From assembly GCA_009469675.1 (NCBI GenBank), contig SSSZ01000002.1:1-64000 (forward strand): a stretch of 64,000 bases of DNA. Reading direction: 5' to 3'. The DNA is from Azonexaceae bacterium (GTDB lineage: Bacteria > Pseudomonadota > Gammaproteobacteria > Burkholderiales > Rhodocyclaceae). Positions 35,600 to 44,508 of this stretch are shown piece by piece. The notes beneath the pieces were generated by a model. It worked only from the letters and a program-made list of their open reading frames with translations. It had not been told where the DNA came from and searched no databases. Position 1 is the first letter of the stretch. Each line of letters begins with the position of its first letter. The translations under genes and the position numbers were made by a program.

Positions 35600-36394
35600 A
35601 TGGCCCGGCGGCGTCGCCCGCGGGAAGAGGAGCACGAAAACCACGAGCGCTGGCTGGTTTCCTACGCCGACTTCATCACCCTGCTGTTTGCCTTTTTCGT
35701 CGTCATGTACGCGCTGTCGTCGATCAACGAGGGTAAATACAAGGTGCTTTCCAATTCGTTGACCAACGCCTTCCATAACGCCACCGGCCAGGTCGGGGCG
35801 CAGCCGGTCCTGGTCACCCAGGGGTCGCCGCCGATTCCCCCCAAACCCGTGGGCAAACCCGACAAGGTGGCGGAACCGAAAAAGAAGAACGAGCAGCGGG
35901 AGAAAATGAAAAACGTCGCCCAGGACATCATGGCGGCGCTCCAGCCCCTGGTAGCCCAGGGTAAAGTGCGGCTCCTCGAAACCAGCCGTGGGGTGACCAT
36001 CGAGATCAACGACAGCGTTCTCTTCCCGGCCGGCCAGGCCAAGCTGCAGCCGGCTTCGATCAGCGCCATGGGCGCCATTGCCGAGGTGCTGGCACGGACC
36101 GATTTTCCCATCACCATCGAGGGGCATACCGACAACGTCCCCATCGCCACGCCGCAGTTTCCCTCCAATTGGGAGCTTTCTGCCCTGCGGGCGACCTCGG
36201 TGCTGCGTCTCTTCAACGATGCCGGCGTTGGTGCCGAGCGGCTCACCGCCATCGGCTACGGTGAAACCCGGCCCCTGGAAACCAACACCACCGCCGACGG
36301 CCGGGCGCGCAACCGGCGGGTCAGCATCCTGATCGATTCGAACCGGCCCGAGGAGCCGACCGAGGTGCGGGAGACGCCCGGCGCCGGCGGATGA
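35600..36394 (+). CDS. motD: flagellar motor stator protein MotD (MotB family)
   Basis: A 264-residue MotB-type protein with Asp24 in the VSYADFITLLFAFF helix (about 19-41), a Lys/Pro-rich linker and a C-terminal OmpA-like domain (IEGHTDNVPIATPQFPSNWE). Its position directly after motC and its short basic N-terminus fit MotD. I use the ATG at 35600, since the upstream ATG at 35480 lies within motC. It is the last gene of the flhB operon; a palindromic element follows 29 nt later. Confidence 0.94.
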   Translation: MARRRRPREEEHENHERWLVSYADFITLLFAFFVVMYALSSINEGKYKVLSNSLTNAFHNATGQVGAQPVLVTQGSPPIPPKPVGKPDKVAEPKKKNEQREKMKNVAQDIMAALQPLVAQGKVRLLETSRGVTIEINDSVLFPAGQAKLQPASISAMGAIAEVLARTDFPITIEGHTDNVPIATPQFPSNWELSALRATSVLRLFNDAGVGAERLTAIGYGETRPLETNTTADGRARNRRVSILIDSNRPEEPTEVRETPGAGG

Positions 36395-36423
36395 ACGGAG
36401 GTGGCAGCAAACGCCGCCGCCTC

Positions 36424-36527
36424 ATACCAGTTCGCTTTCCAACCGACACCGGACGGCGAGCCGAAGACCGTGCGGTAGTCCGGCAAGGCGAAATCGACAA
36501 AGGATCGGTTGGAAAGCGAATCGGTAT
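36424..36527. repeat. 104-bp imperfect palindrome, MITE- or REP-like
   Basis: Arms of 23 bp (36424-36446 and 36505-36527) are inverted copies with 21 of 23 bases matching; the shared core is TTCGCTTTCCAACCGA. Inside are nested inverted repeats, CCGGAC (36449-36454) with GTCCGG (36478-36483) and ACCG-TG-CGGT (36467-36476). It sits between the convergent motD and flgN genes; its last base is the first base of the flgN stop triplet region. No transposase and no obvious target duplication are seen. It could also work as a two-way transcription stop, but there is no T run. Confidence 0.65.
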
Positions 36528-36994
36528 CAGGCCGCGTCGATGATCCGGCTGCCGGTGCGGGGCGCGGCTTGACCGTTGGGGCCGTAGAGGCTGTGGGCCT
36601 GGTGTTGGGCAGTCAGGGTGGCCAGGGCCTGGGTGGTCGAGCTGAGGCGCAGGGCGATCAACTGGCCGTTGAGCTGGTTGAGATTGCGGGCTTCGGTGGC
36701 CTTTTCCAGCAGGCGGGCCCAATTTGCCGCCGCCTGGGCGTCTTTTCCGCCAAAGGCGGCGAGCCAGGCGGCCATGCCCTCGCGATCGCCCGCCAGGCCG
36801 GCGGCGTTGAGCCAGGCGTTGCGCCGGCTTTCGGCGGCATTGAGTTGGGCGGCGAGATCGGCCTTGCGCTGGCTCAGCCCGTCTAGGGCATCGATGCGGC
36901 CGACTTTCAACTCCCCCTGCTCGGCGCTGAGGAGGGCGACAAAATCATCGACCAGTTTTGCTTCCTGAGCCAGGAGCTCGCTCAGGGCAGGCAT
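36527..36994 (-). CDS. flgN: flagellar export chaperone FlgN
   Basis: A 155-residue helical protein matching FlgN, the chaperone for hook-filament junction proteins FlgK and FlgL. The sequence is Leu/Ala-rich with heptad-like helices (LLAQEAKLVDDFVALL, LSQRKADLAAQLNAAE) and ends in a flexible tail where FlgN proteins bind FlgK/L. Identification depends strongly on its place after flgM, overlapping it by one base. Its stop codon touches the end of the palindromic element. Confidence 0.88.
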   Translation of the reverse strand: MPALSELLAQEAKLVDDFVALLSAEQGELKVGRIDALDGLSQRKADLAAQLNAAESRRNAWLNAAGLAGDREGMAAWLAAFGGKDAQAAANWARLLEKATEARNLNQLNGQLIALRLSSTTQALATLTAQHQAHSLYGPNGQAAPRTGSRIIDAA

Positions 36995-37278
36995 CAGGCC
37001 TTGAGCCGCCCGGCGACGAGTTCGCGGGCCGTCGAAATGAGCCGGTCGGCGATGAGGCCGGTGTCGATGCTGAACCGCCCTTCGGCGATGGCCTGCCGGA
37101 TCTCGGCGACCCGGGCCGCATTCACCGGGGGTTCGGCATCGGAGGTTGCCAACTGGCCGGCCAGGGGGCTCAGGCGCACATCGGCCGCCGCGCCGGTGCC
37201 GTTGCTGCTGGCCGCTTGCGGTTTGGCCCGCGGCGTGGTCGGCGCGGTGGTCGGTTTGAGAGTGTTGTCGATTTTCAC
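36994..37278 (-). CDS. flgM: anti-sigma28 factor FlgM
   Basis: A 94-residue protein that binds FliA until it is exported through the completed hook. The start MKIDNTLKP and the C-terminal segment VAEIRQAIAEGRFSIDTGLIADRLI are typical of FlgM; the N-terminal half is disordered and Ala/Thr/Pro-rich. A sigma28 promoter lies just upstream, giving the expected autoregulatory loop with FliA. Confidence 0.95.
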   Translation of the reverse strand: MKIDNTLKPTTAPTTPRAKPQAASSNGTGAAADVRLSPLAGQLATSDAEPPVNAARVAEIRQAIAEGRFSIDTGLIADRLISTARELVAGRLKA

Positions 37279-37315
37279 GGGGTCACCTGCTGGATGCTAT
37301 TTGCACTCAATCGGA

Positions 37316-37342
37316 TTATCGGACAATTCCAGAATATCTTGA
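37316..37342 (-). promoter_or_regulatory. sigma28 promoter of flgMN
   Basis: Read on the minus strand: TCAA, 15 nt, TCCGATAA (consensus TAAA or TCAA, N15, GCCGATAA; only one base differs in the -10). It lies immediately after the flgA stop, so flgMN can be transcribed both from flgA read-through and from this late promoter. The flgM start is about 38 bp downstream of the -10. Confidence 0.8.
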
Positions 37343-37343
37343 G

Positions 37344-38039
37344 CTAAAAATTTACTTCGGCACTGCCGTCGGCGGTGGCGATGCCGCTGACCACCTGTCC
37401 GGAAGGCATGCGGATCTGCGCCACCTGGCCTTCGGCAGCATTATTGACGGCCTTGCCTTCGCCGCTTACGGCAAAACCGGCACCGCGGGAAACGAGGCGG
37501 ACCGTCTGCCCCTGGCGGATCACCAGAGGGGCAAGCAACTGGTCGCTGCGCAAGGGCTGGCCGGCCCCGAGGGAGTTGCGTAGCGTCTTGCCGACGGCCC
37601 GGGCGGGGTCGGTGACGATACCGGTGGGCAGGTTGCCCAGGTCGCCTTCGAGGATGAGCAGATCGTCCGGCTGCACCACCTGGCCCGCCCCCAGGGGTTT
37701 GGCGGTGGTCACGTAGCTGCAGCTTACCCGGATATGCGCGGGGACCAGGACGTTCCAGACATTGGGGCCGAGGCAGCGCACGCCGACATGGGTCTTGCCC
37801 ATCAAGCGGGCGCCGGCCGGCGTATAGGCCTCGTGGGCGGTGCATGGCGGAAGCTTGGCGCGGGGGTCGAGGTTGCCCAGGGTGATGGTGACCTTCCCCG
37901 GTAGCCCCTGGGTCTGCAGGCGGAGGTGGCGTTCGGCGACGTCGAGGAGGGGATCGGTCTCGGCCCGAGCAGGCCCGGCCACCACGGCGAGGGCGAGGGC
38001 AAACCAGAGCGGAAGGCAGCGAACGGTCATTGGCGTCAT
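37344..38039 (-). CDS. flgA: flagellar P-ring assembly chaperone FlgA
   Basis: A periplasmic protein of 231 residues with a signal peptide (about 1-26, cut near ARA). It helps FlgI form the P ring. The C-terminal SAF-like domain (VVQPDDLLILEGDLG, LRSDQLLAP, VRLVSRGAGFAVSGEG) is typical. The start could be at 38039 or the in-frame ATG at 38030; neither has a strong ribosome binding site. It is divergent from flgB. The much longer open frame extending upstream is a shadow of flgB-flgE. Confidence 0.92.
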   Translation of the reverse strand: MTPMTVRCLPLWFALALAVVAGPARAETDPLLDVAERHLRLQTQGLPGKVTITLGNLDPRAKLPPCTAHEAYTPAGARLMGKTHVGVRCLGPNVWNVLVPAHIRVSCSYVTTAKPLGAGQVVQPDDLLILEGDLGNLPTGIVTDPARAVGKTLRNSLGAGQPLRSDQLLAPLVIRQGQTVRLVSRGAGFAVSGEGKAVNNAAEGQVAQIRMPSGQVVSGIATADGSAEVNF

Positions 38040-38185
38040 TGTGCCGGACCCGGCGGCAAGGGGGAATACCCGGCGGCGGCAAGAATTGCCGTCCCTTGCC
38101 GCCGCCGGGATGGCAACTGCCGGTCTGGCCGGGAAAAATCCGGGAAAGAGCCGCCGAAAGGGCAGGGAAAAGGCCGGAGCGTTCT

Positions 38186-38201
38186 TGGCACGGATCATGC
38201 A
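38186..38201 (+). promoter_or_regulatory. sigma54 promoter of the flgB operon
   Basis: TGGCACGGATCATGCA matches the -24/-12 consensus TGGCACG-N4-TTGCA except for one base, with the invariant GG and GC correctly spaced. flgB begins 33 bp downstream. An activator of the FleR/FleQ class would be needed; fleR at 61419 is a candidate. Confidence 0.85.
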
Positions 38202-38234
38202 CGGAGGCTGGCGATCATTTCCTCCGGAGCCGTC

Positions 38235-38639
38235 ATGCAAGGTATCGCCAAAGACCTGAGTTTGCTCTCCAGCGCCATCGGCCTGCGGGCGCAGCGGCAC
38301 CAGGTGCTGGCCTCCAACATCGCCAACGCCGATACCCCCAACTACAAGGCGCGGGATTTCGATTTCCGGGCGGCCATGCAGACTGCCGCCGGCCACCGGG
38401 GTGGCCCGGCGACCCTGGCCCAGACGTCCGAACGCCACCTGCCGGGCAGCGCCGCCGGCGGAGCCGCCGCCCTGCAGTTCCGGCGCGAGACCCAGTCGGC
38501 GGTCGATGGTAATACGGTGGATATGGATGTCGAACGCGCCCAGATTGCCGAAAACGCCATGCAGTACGAAATCCTCACCCGTCTCATCAGCGACAAGTTC
38601 CAGGGTCTGCGGGCGGCGATGGCCGGCACCCAGGGGTAA
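38235..38639 (+). CDS. flgB: flagellar basal-body proximal rod protein FlgB
   Basis: A 134-residue rod protein. The N-terminal helix with ASNIANADTPNYKARDFDF is the Flg_bb_rod signature, and the C-terminal amphipathic helix (QIAENAMQYEILTRLIS) completes the usual coiled rod fold. CCGGAGCC precedes the ATG. It is the first gene of the flg run behind a sigma54 promoter and is followed by flgC after 12 nt. Confidence 0.96.
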   Translation: MQGIAKDLSLLSSAIGLRAQRHQVLASNIANADTPNYKARDFDFRAAMQTAAGHRGGPATLAQTSERHLPGSAAGGAAALQFRRETQSAVDGNTVDMDVERAQIAENAMQYEILTRLISDKFQGLRAAMAGTQG

Positions 38640-38651
38640 GGCGAGTCCACC

Positions 38652-39062
38652 ATGAGCCTCTTCAACGTCTTCCAGATTTCCTCCAGCGCCATGACCGCCC
38701 AGTCGATGCGGCTCAACGCGGTGGCTTCCAACCTGGCCAACGCCGACAGCGTCGTGTCCTCCGACGGCAAACCCTACCGCGCCAAGCAGGTGGTGTTCGA
38801 AGCGACCCCGGTGGTTTTCGGCAACGATGCCGCCAAGGGGGTGCGCGTGCGCCAGGTGGTGGACGATGCGGCCCCCCCCCGCCTGGTTTACGACCCCAAG
38901 AACCCCGCCGCCGACGAGAAGGGCTACGTCGCCTTCCCCAATGTCAACGTGGTCGAGGAAATGACCAACATGATTTCCGCTTCGCGTTCGTACCAGACCA
39001 ACGTCGAAGTGATGAATACCGCCAAGACCATGATGCTGCGTACCTTGCAGATCGGTCAGTGA
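38652..39062 (+). CDS. flgC: flagellar basal-body rod protein FlgC
   Basis: A 136-residue proximal rod protein. It opens with [28 protein letters not shown] (rod signature; shown in two parts as [13 protein letters not shown] and [13 protein letters not shown]) and ends with [26 protein letters not shown]-type helix sequence ending at LRTLQIGQ. The size and the order flgB-flgC-flgD are standard. Confidence 0.96.
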   Translation: MSLFNVFQISSSAMTAQSMRLNAVASNLANADSVVSSDGKPYRAKQVVFEATPVVFGNDAAKGVRVRQVVDDAAPPRLVYDPKNPAADEKGYVAFPNVNVVEEMTNMISASRSYQTNVEVMNTAKTMMLRTLQIGQ

Positions 39063-39074
39063 TAGGAGATCGCC

Positions 39075-39761
39075 ATGGCAGCCGTGACCAACACCAGCAC
39101 AACTTCCCAGGCCGAGATTTTTTCTGCCATCAACGGCAGCAATGGCGGCAAAAGCCCGGGAAAAACCGCGACCGCGGACATGGAGGATCGCTTCCTGACG
39201 CTTCTCATGACCCAGATCAAGAACCAGGATCCGCTCAACCCCCTGGACAACGCCCAGGTGACGACCCAACTGGCGCAGATCAACACGGTCAACGGCATCG
39301 AGCGGCTCAATTCGACCCTGAGCAAGCTCCTCGACGGCTACAACAACGCCCAGGCGATGCAGGCCGCGGGCATCATCGGCAAGCAGGTGCTGGTGCCCGG
39401 CAACCAGCTCAGCCTCGGCGCCAACGGCGCAGTGGGCGGTTTCAAGCTCGACCAGGGGGTCGATAACGTCAAGGTCGAGGTGCTCGATAAATCCGGCAAC
39501 GTGGTGCGGGCCGACGACCTCGGCCCCCGCGACGCCGGCAGCTCGACCTTCGTCTGGGATGGCAAAAACGGCGCCGGTGCCGCGGTTCCGGCCGGCGACT
39601 ACACCTTCCGGGTGAGCGCTACCCAGGGTGGCAAGGGCGTCAAGGCGACCGCCCTGGAATTTGGCACGGTTAATGCTGTGGTTCGCAGCAATGGCGGATT
39701 TGTTCTTGATTTGGGCGGTCTCGGCGATTTTTCCTTCGCCGACGTCCAAGAGATTTTCTGA
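39075..39761 (+). CDS. flgD: flagellar hook-capping scaffold protein FlgD
   Basis: A 228-residue hook cap needed for hook polymerisation and later removed. The N-terminal region FLTLLMTQIKNQDPLNPLDN near residues 36-55 is the FlgD signature, and the C-terminal Ig/Tudor-like half contains FVWDGKNGAGAAVPAGDYTF. AGGAGATC lies before the ATG. It is 12 nt from both neighbours. Confidence 0.96.
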   Translation: MAAVTNTSTTSQAEIFSAINGSNGGKSPGKTATADMEDRFLTLLMTQIKNQDPLNPLDNAQVTTQLAQINTVNGIERLNSTLSKLLDGYNNAQAMQAAGIIGKQVLVPGNQLSLGANGAVGGFKLDQGVDNVKVEVLDKSGNVVRADDLGPRDAGSSTFVWDGKNGAGAAVPAGDYTFRVSATQGGKGVKATALEFGTVNAVVRSNGGFVLDLGGLGDFSFADVQEIF

Positions 39762-39773
39762 GCGAGGTAGAGC

Positions 39774-41087
39774 ATGGCATTCCAACAGGGCTTGAGTGGG
39801 CTCAACACATCGTCCAAGGCGATCGACGTCACCAGCAACAACATCGCCAACGCCAGTACGGTGGGCTACAAGGCGTCGGTTTCCCATTTCGCCGACGTCT
39901 ATGCCAGCTCGCTGACCGGTGCCAGCGCCGGTCAGGCCGGTATCGGCGTCAATCTGGCGGCGATCCAGCAGCAATTCACCCAGGGCAACATCACCACCAC
40001 CAACAACCCGCTCGATATTTCGATCAACGGTGGCGGCTTCTTCCGCATGGACCAGAACGGCGCCGTGAGTTTCAGCCGCAACGGCCAGTTCCATCTCGAC
40101 AAGAACGGTTACATCATCAATGACCAGACCCTCAAGCTGACCGGCTATCCGGCTTCGGCTTCCGGCCTGATTACCGCCACCAGCCCGGTTCCCCTGCAGA
40201 TTTCGGCTTCCGATCTGGCGCCGGTGGCGACCGGTACGAGTACCAATTCGGCCTTTGTCGGGGTGCGCGCCAACCTCAATCTGGATGCCCGTCAGACCGT
40301 ACCCAGCGTCGCCTGGGCCGACGGCCCGGCAGCGGGCAGCGTCACGGGCTGGGCACCCAATCCGCTGAGCTACAACTATTCGACGGCGACTTCCGTGTAC
40401 GATTCACTCGGCAACGCCCATACCATGACGCTCTACTTCCGCAAGACTGCAGCTGTCGGGGCGTGGGAGGTCTACGCCAACGTCGATGGCACGACCAACC
40501 TCAACAACGGCGGCGGCGGTCCGATCAGCACCATCACCTTCAATTCGTCGGGGCAACTGGCCGGTGGTTCGCCGATGAATCTCAGCATCAATCTGGCCCA
40601 GGTCAATACCAGCTTGGGCAAGCCGGTGAGCGGCGCAACCTCGCCCCTGGCTTTTCCTATCGATTTTGTCGGCTCGACCCAGTTCGGCAGTGCCTTCGGT
40701 ACCAATCGCATCGAACAGGACGGCTACGCGGCAGGCCATTTGATCGGCCTTTCGGTTGGCAGCGACGGCATCATCCAGGGGCGTTACAGCAACGGCCAGA
40801 CTTTCAACCAGGGCCAGGTCGTGCTGGCCAACTTCACCAACCCCAACGGGCTGCAGTCCCAGGGCAACAACCAATGGACCGAGACCTCGGTGTCCGGCCC
40901 CCCCTTGGTTGGCGCCCCCAATACGTCCAGTCTCGGCGTGCTGCAATCAGCGTCGGTGGAGGAATCCAACGTCGATCTGACGGCGGAGCTGGTCAACCTG
41001 ATTACCCAGCAGCGCAACTACCAAGCCAACGCCCAGTCGATCAAGACCCAGGATCAGGTTCTCCAGACCCTGGTCAATCTGCGCTAA
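39774..41087 (+). CDS. flgE: flagellar hook protein FlgE
   Basis: Hook subunit of 437 residues. The N-terminus FQQGLSGLNTSSKAIDVTSN and NNIANASTVGYKAS match the hook family; the C-terminus has SVEESNVDLTAELVNLITQQ, the domain D0 helix. The middle is a Gly/Ser/Asn-rich variable region. It is exported unprocessed by the type III system and assembled under the FlgD cap. Confidence 0.96.
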   Translation: MAFQQGLSGLNTSSKAIDVTSNNIANASTVGYKASVSHFADVYASSLTGASAGQAGIGVNLAAIQQQFTQGNITTTNNPLDISINGGGFFRMDQNGAVSFSRNGQFHLDKNGYIINDQTLKLTGYPASASGLITATSPVPLQISASDLAPVATGTSTNSAFVGVRANLNLDARQTVPSVAWADGPAAGSVTGWAPNPLSYNYSTATSVYDSLGNAHTMTLYFRKTAAVGAWEVYANVDGTTNLNNGGGGPISTITFNSSGQLAGGSPMNLSINLAQVNTSLGKPVSGATSPLAFPIDFVGSTQFGSAFGTNRIEQDGYAAGHLIGLSVGSDGIIQGRYSNGQTFNQGQVVLANFTNPNGLQSQGNNQWTETSVSGPPLVGAPNTSSLGVLQSASVEESNVDLTAELVNLITQQRNYQANAQSIKTQDQVLQTLVNLR

Positions 41088-41112
41088 ACCGCAAGGGATT
41101 CGGGGATAGGCC

Positions 41113-41856
41113 ATGGATCGCCTGATCTACACCGCAATGACCGGCGCCAAGCATGCCTTCATGCAGCAGGCCGGCAACGCCCACAACCTGGCCAACGCCA
41201 GCACCATCGGCTTCAAGGCCCAGGAGCACCGCTTCCGGGCGGTACCGGTGCTGGGCGAGGGCATGCCGACCCGGGCCTTCGTGGTGGATGCCTCGGTGGC
41301 CGACGTTTTCGACGAAGGCCCGCTGATGTACACCGGGCGCAATCTAGACGTCGCGGTCCAGGGGCGGGGCTGGGTCGCCCTGCAGATGCCCGACGGCAGC
41401 GAGGCCTACACCCGGGCCGGCAGCTTCGACGTGAACGTCAACGGCCTGCTCCAGACCAAGGGCGGCCAGACCGTCGCCGGCGATGGCGGCCCGATCAACA
41501 TTCCCCCCGACAACACCGTCGAGATTTCCCCCGACGGCACGGTGTCGGTGGTGCCCACCTTCGGCACCCCGAACAGCTCGAACGCGGTCGGCCGCATCAA
41601 GCTGGTCAACCCGCCGGAGGCCGACCTGGTGCGTGGCGACGACGGGCTGTTCCGGTTGAGGAACGGCCAGGCCGCCGGGGTGGACGACAAGGTCCGGGTC
41701 AATGCCGGCACTCTCGAAGGCAGCAACGTCAATGTCGTCGATGCCATGGTCAACCTGATTAGCCTGTCCCGCCAGTTCGAACTCCAGATCAAGATGCTCC
41801 AGACCGCCGACACCAACGCCCAGCGCGCCGATCAACTGATGTCGCTCAACGCCTGA
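41113..41856 (+). CDS. flgF: flagellar basal-body rod protein FlgF
   Basis: A 247-residue distal-side rod protein of the proximal rod. It begins MDRLIYTAMTGAKHAFMQQA and keeps the HNLANASTIGFKAQ signature; the C-terminus has SNVNVVDAMVNLISLSRQFE. Length and place between flgE and flgG are normal. The 65-bp gap to flgG contains a GC-rich segment with six Ts but no balanced terminator stem. Confidence 0.95.
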   Translation: MDRLIYTAMTGAKHAFMQQAGNAHNLANASTIGFKAQEHRFRAVPVLGEGMPTRAFVVDASVADVFDEGPLMYTGRNLDVAVQGRGWVALQMPDGSEAYTRAGSFDVNVNGLLQTKGGQTVAGDGGPINIPPDNTVEISPDGTVSVVPTFGTPNSSNAVGRIKLVNPPEADLVRGDDGLFRLRNGQAAGVDDKVRVNAGTLEGSNVNVVDAMVNLISLSRQFELQIKMLQTADTNAQRADQLMSLNA

Positions 41857-41921
41857 CCATGGCTCTGACGCCCACTTTGCCGCGCCGCTTTTTTCCGGCC
41901 GGCGCTTAGGAAGACACCGCA

Positions 41922-42704
41922 ATGATCCGTTCCCTCTGGATTGCCCGCACCGGCCTCGACGCCCAGCAGACCCAGCTCGACGTCATCGCCAACAATCTGG
42001 CCAACGTCAGCACCAACGGCTACAAGCGCGGCCGGGCGGTGTTCGAAGACCTGCTTTACCAGACCATCCGCCAGCCCGGCGCCCAGTCTTCCCAGCAGAC
42101 CCAGATTCCTACCGGCCTGCAACTCGGTACCGGTGCCCGTCCCGTTGCTGTGGCGCGCATCTTCACCCAGGGCAACGTCCAGAAGACCGACAACTCCCTC
42201 GACATCGCCGTCCAGGGCAACGGCTTCTTCCAGATCCTGCTCCCAGACGGCACCACGGCCTACAGCCGCGACGGGTCGTTCCAGAAGGACAACCAGGGGC
42301 AGATCGTCACCGCCGACGGGTTTCCGCTGCAGCCCGCCATCACCATCCCGGCCAATGCGACTTCGATTTCGGTCGGCCAGGACGGCACGGTGACGGTGAC
42401 CCAGCCGGGGTCGGCGGCGGCGACCCAGATCGGTACCATCCAGCTGGCCACCTTCATCAACGCCGGCGGCCTGCAGAGCGCCGGCCAGAACCTTTTCCTG
42501 GAAACCGCCGCCAGCGGTACGCCGACCCCCAATACGCCGGGTACCAACGGCGCCGGCATCGTCTCCCAGGGTTACGTCGAAACCTCGAACGTCAATGTCG
42601 CCGAGGAACTGGTGACCATGATCCAGACCCAGCGCGCCTACGAACTCAATTCCAAGGTGGTGTCGACATCCGACCAGATGCTGGCCCGCCTAACCCAGCT
42701 CTGA
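41922..42704 (+). CDS. flgG: flagellar distal rod protein FlgG
   Basis: A 260-residue distal rod subunit. [20 protein letters not shown] and [20 protein letters not shown] are near-invariant FlgG features; the C-terminal [19 protein letters not shown] helix is also present. AGGAAGACA precedes the ATG at normal distance. flgH follows after 9 nt. Confidence 0.97.
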   Translation: MIRSLWIARTGLDAQQTQLDVIANNLANVSTNGYKRGRAVFEDLLYQTIRQPGAQSSQQTQIPTGLQLGTGARPVAVARIFTQGNVQKTDNSLDIAVQGNGFFQILLPDGTTAYSRDGSFQKDNQGQIVTADGFPLQPAITIPANATSISVGQDGTVTVTQPGSAAATQIGTIQLATFINAGGLQSAGQNLFLETAASGTPTPNTPGTNGAGIVSQGYVETSNVNVAEELVTMIQTQRAYELNSKVVSTSDQMLARLTQL

Positions 42705-42713
42705 GGTAAGGCC

Positions 42714-43376
42714 ATGCCACGACTTGCCGCCCTAAGCCTGATTCTGGCAGCCCTGGCCGGCTGCCAGACGGTGCCGCCGACCAATGTCCACCAGCCGATG
42801 ACGGTGCGGCCCTCCCCGCGCCCCGAAGCCGGGGGGGCCAACGGTTCGATCTACCAGGCCGCCTACGCCCGCCCCCTGTTCGAGGACCACAAGGCGCGCT
42901 TCGTCGGCGACACCCTGACCGTGACCATCACCGAAAGTACCGCCGCATCCACCACGTCGAATGCCAAGATCGACCGCACCAGCACGGCCAGCGCCTCGGT
43001 CAGCAACGTCTCCCGCCTGCCCGGCAAGAGCCTCCTGGGGCTGGGGCTCGATGCGAGCAGTTCGAATGCCTTCGAAGGCAAGGGCAACGCCGGCAACAAG
43101 AATGTCTTCACCGGCACCATGACGGCCACCGTGATCGAAGTGTTACCCAACGGCAATCTGTTGATTTCCGGCGAGAAGCAGGTGGCCATCGGGCACGAGC
43201 AGGAGTTCGTGCGGGTCTCGGGCGTGGTCAATCCGCGCTTTGTCGATGCGAGCAACACGGTGCCCTCGTCCAAGATCGCCGACGCCCGTATCGAGTACAA
43301 GTCGGCCGGTCAGATCGCCGACGCCGAAATCATCGGCTGGCTGGCACGCTTCTTCCTTAGTGTTCTTCCGTTCTAG
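42714..43376 (+). CDS. flgH: flagellar L-ring lipoprotein FlgH
   Basis: Outer-membrane L-ring protein of 220 residues. It has a lipoprotein signal with lipobox LAGC (Cys near residue 17), then the FlgH core: LFEDHKARFVGDTLTVTITE, NVFTGTMTATVIEVLPNGNL and SGVVNPRFVDASNTVPSSKI-like segments. The C-terminus IADAEIIGWLARFFLSVLPF is typical. A weak GAGGTAAGG site precedes the ATG. Confidence 0.96.
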   Translation: MPRLAALSLILAALAGCQTVPPTNVHQPMTVRPSPRPEAGGANGSIYQAAYARPLFEDHKARFVGDTLTVTITESTAASTTSNAKIDRTSTASASVSNVSRLPGKSLLGLGLDASSSNAFEGKGNAGNKNVFTGTMTATVIEVLPNGNLLISGEKQVAIGHEQEFVRVSGVVNPRFVDASNTVPSSKIADARIEYKSAGQIADAEIIGWLARFFLSVLPF

Positions 43377-43401
43377 GGCATTTCCTATCGGGAGGCGGTT
43401 C

Positions 43402-44502
43402 ATGAAGATTTTCAGCGGCAAAAGCTTCCGGCAGGCGGCAATCTTGGCCGGCTGCCTGTTGCCGTTGTGGAGCCAGCCCGCGCTGGCCGACCGGATCAAG
43501 GATCTGGCCAGCATCCAGGGCGTCCGCAACAACCAGTTGATCGGCTACGGCATCGTGGTCGGCCTGGACAGCACCGGCGACCAGACCACCCAGACCCCCT
43601 TCACCACCCAGGCCATCGCCAACATGCTGGCCCAGATGGGGGTCGGTCTTTCGGCAGATCAGACCGCCAAGTTGCAGTTGAAGAATGTCGCGGCGGTGAT
43701 GGTGACGGCCAATCTGCAGGCTTTCGCCAAGCCCGGGCAGCCCTTGGACGTCACCGTGTCGTCCATGGGCAACGCCAAGAGCCTGCGCGGCGGCACCCTG
43801 CTCATGACGCCCTTGAAGGGCGCCGACGGGCAGGTCTACGCGATGGCCCAGGGCAACGTCCTGGTGGGCGGGGCCGGGGCTTCGGCGGGCGGCGCCAAGG
43901 TTACGGTCAACCACCTGTCGGCGGGCCGCATTCCGGCCGGCGCCACCGTCGAACGGGCCGTGCCGACCCCGGTCGGCCAGGGGCCTTACATCCATTACGA
44001 ACTGGCCAATGCCGATTTCGGCACCGTCCAGCGCCTGGTCGAAGCGATCAACAAGGCCATGGGAAGCGGCACCGCCCAGGCCGTCGATGGCCGCCAGATC
44101 CGCGTCCGGGCGCCGGAAGACCCGGATGCCCGGGTGTCCTTCCTGGGTCGGGTGGACAACCTCGAGGTCACGCCCATGGCGGCCATGGCCAAGATCATCG
44201 TCAATCCCCGCACCGGGTCGGTGGTGATGAACCAGAAGGTCACCATCGATGCCTGCGCCGTGGCCCACGGCAACCTCTCGGTGGTGGTCGGCGAGCAGCC
44301 TGGGGGCGCCTTCCAGGCGCCGACCACCGACATCCAGGTGAAGCAGGACAACGGCAGCCTGATGACCGTCAAGGCCGGCGCCAGCCTGGCCGACGTGGTC
44401 AAGGCCCTGAACGCCCTGGGGGCCAACCCCCTCGACCTGCTGGCCATCCTCCAGGCGATGAAGGCGGCGGGCGCCTTGCGCGCCGATCTCGAAGTCATCT
44501 AG
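43402..44502 (+). CDS. flgI: flagellar P-ring protein FlgI
   Basis: Periplasmic P-ring subunit of 366 residues with an N-terminal signal peptide ending near SQPALA. It carries the family sequence DRIKDLASIQGVRNNQLIGY directly after the cleavage site, and later ANLQAFAKPGQPLDVTVSSM and AMAKIIVNPRTGSVVMNQ. GGGAGGCGG sits ahead of the ATG at 43402; an earlier in-frame ATG within flgH is rejected. flgJ follows after 6 nt. Confidence 0.97.
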   Translation: MKIFSGKSFRQAAILAGCLLPLWSQPALADRIKDLASIQGVRNNQLIGYGIVVGLDSTGDQTTQTPFTTQAIANMLAQMGVGLSADQTAKLQLKNVAAVMVTANLQAFAKPGQPLDVTVSSMGNAKSLRGGTLLMTPLKGADGQVYAMAQGNVLVGGAGASAGGAKVTVNHLSAGRIPAGATVERAVPTPVGQGPYIHYELANADFGTVQRLVEAINKAMGSGTAQAVDGRQIRVRAPEDPDARVSFLGRVDNLEVTPMAAMAKIIVNPRTGSVVMNQKVTIDACAVAHGNLSVVVGEQPGGAFQAPTTDIQVKQDNGSLMTVKAGASLADVVKALNALGANPLDLLAILQAMKAAGALRADLEVI

Positions 44503-44508
44503 GCAGCT

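Noticed and set aside
37344-40094. Very long minus-strand open frame (916 codons)
   Set aside because: Only the C-terminal part is flgA; the rest is the antisense shadow of flgB-flgE, common in high-GC DNA.
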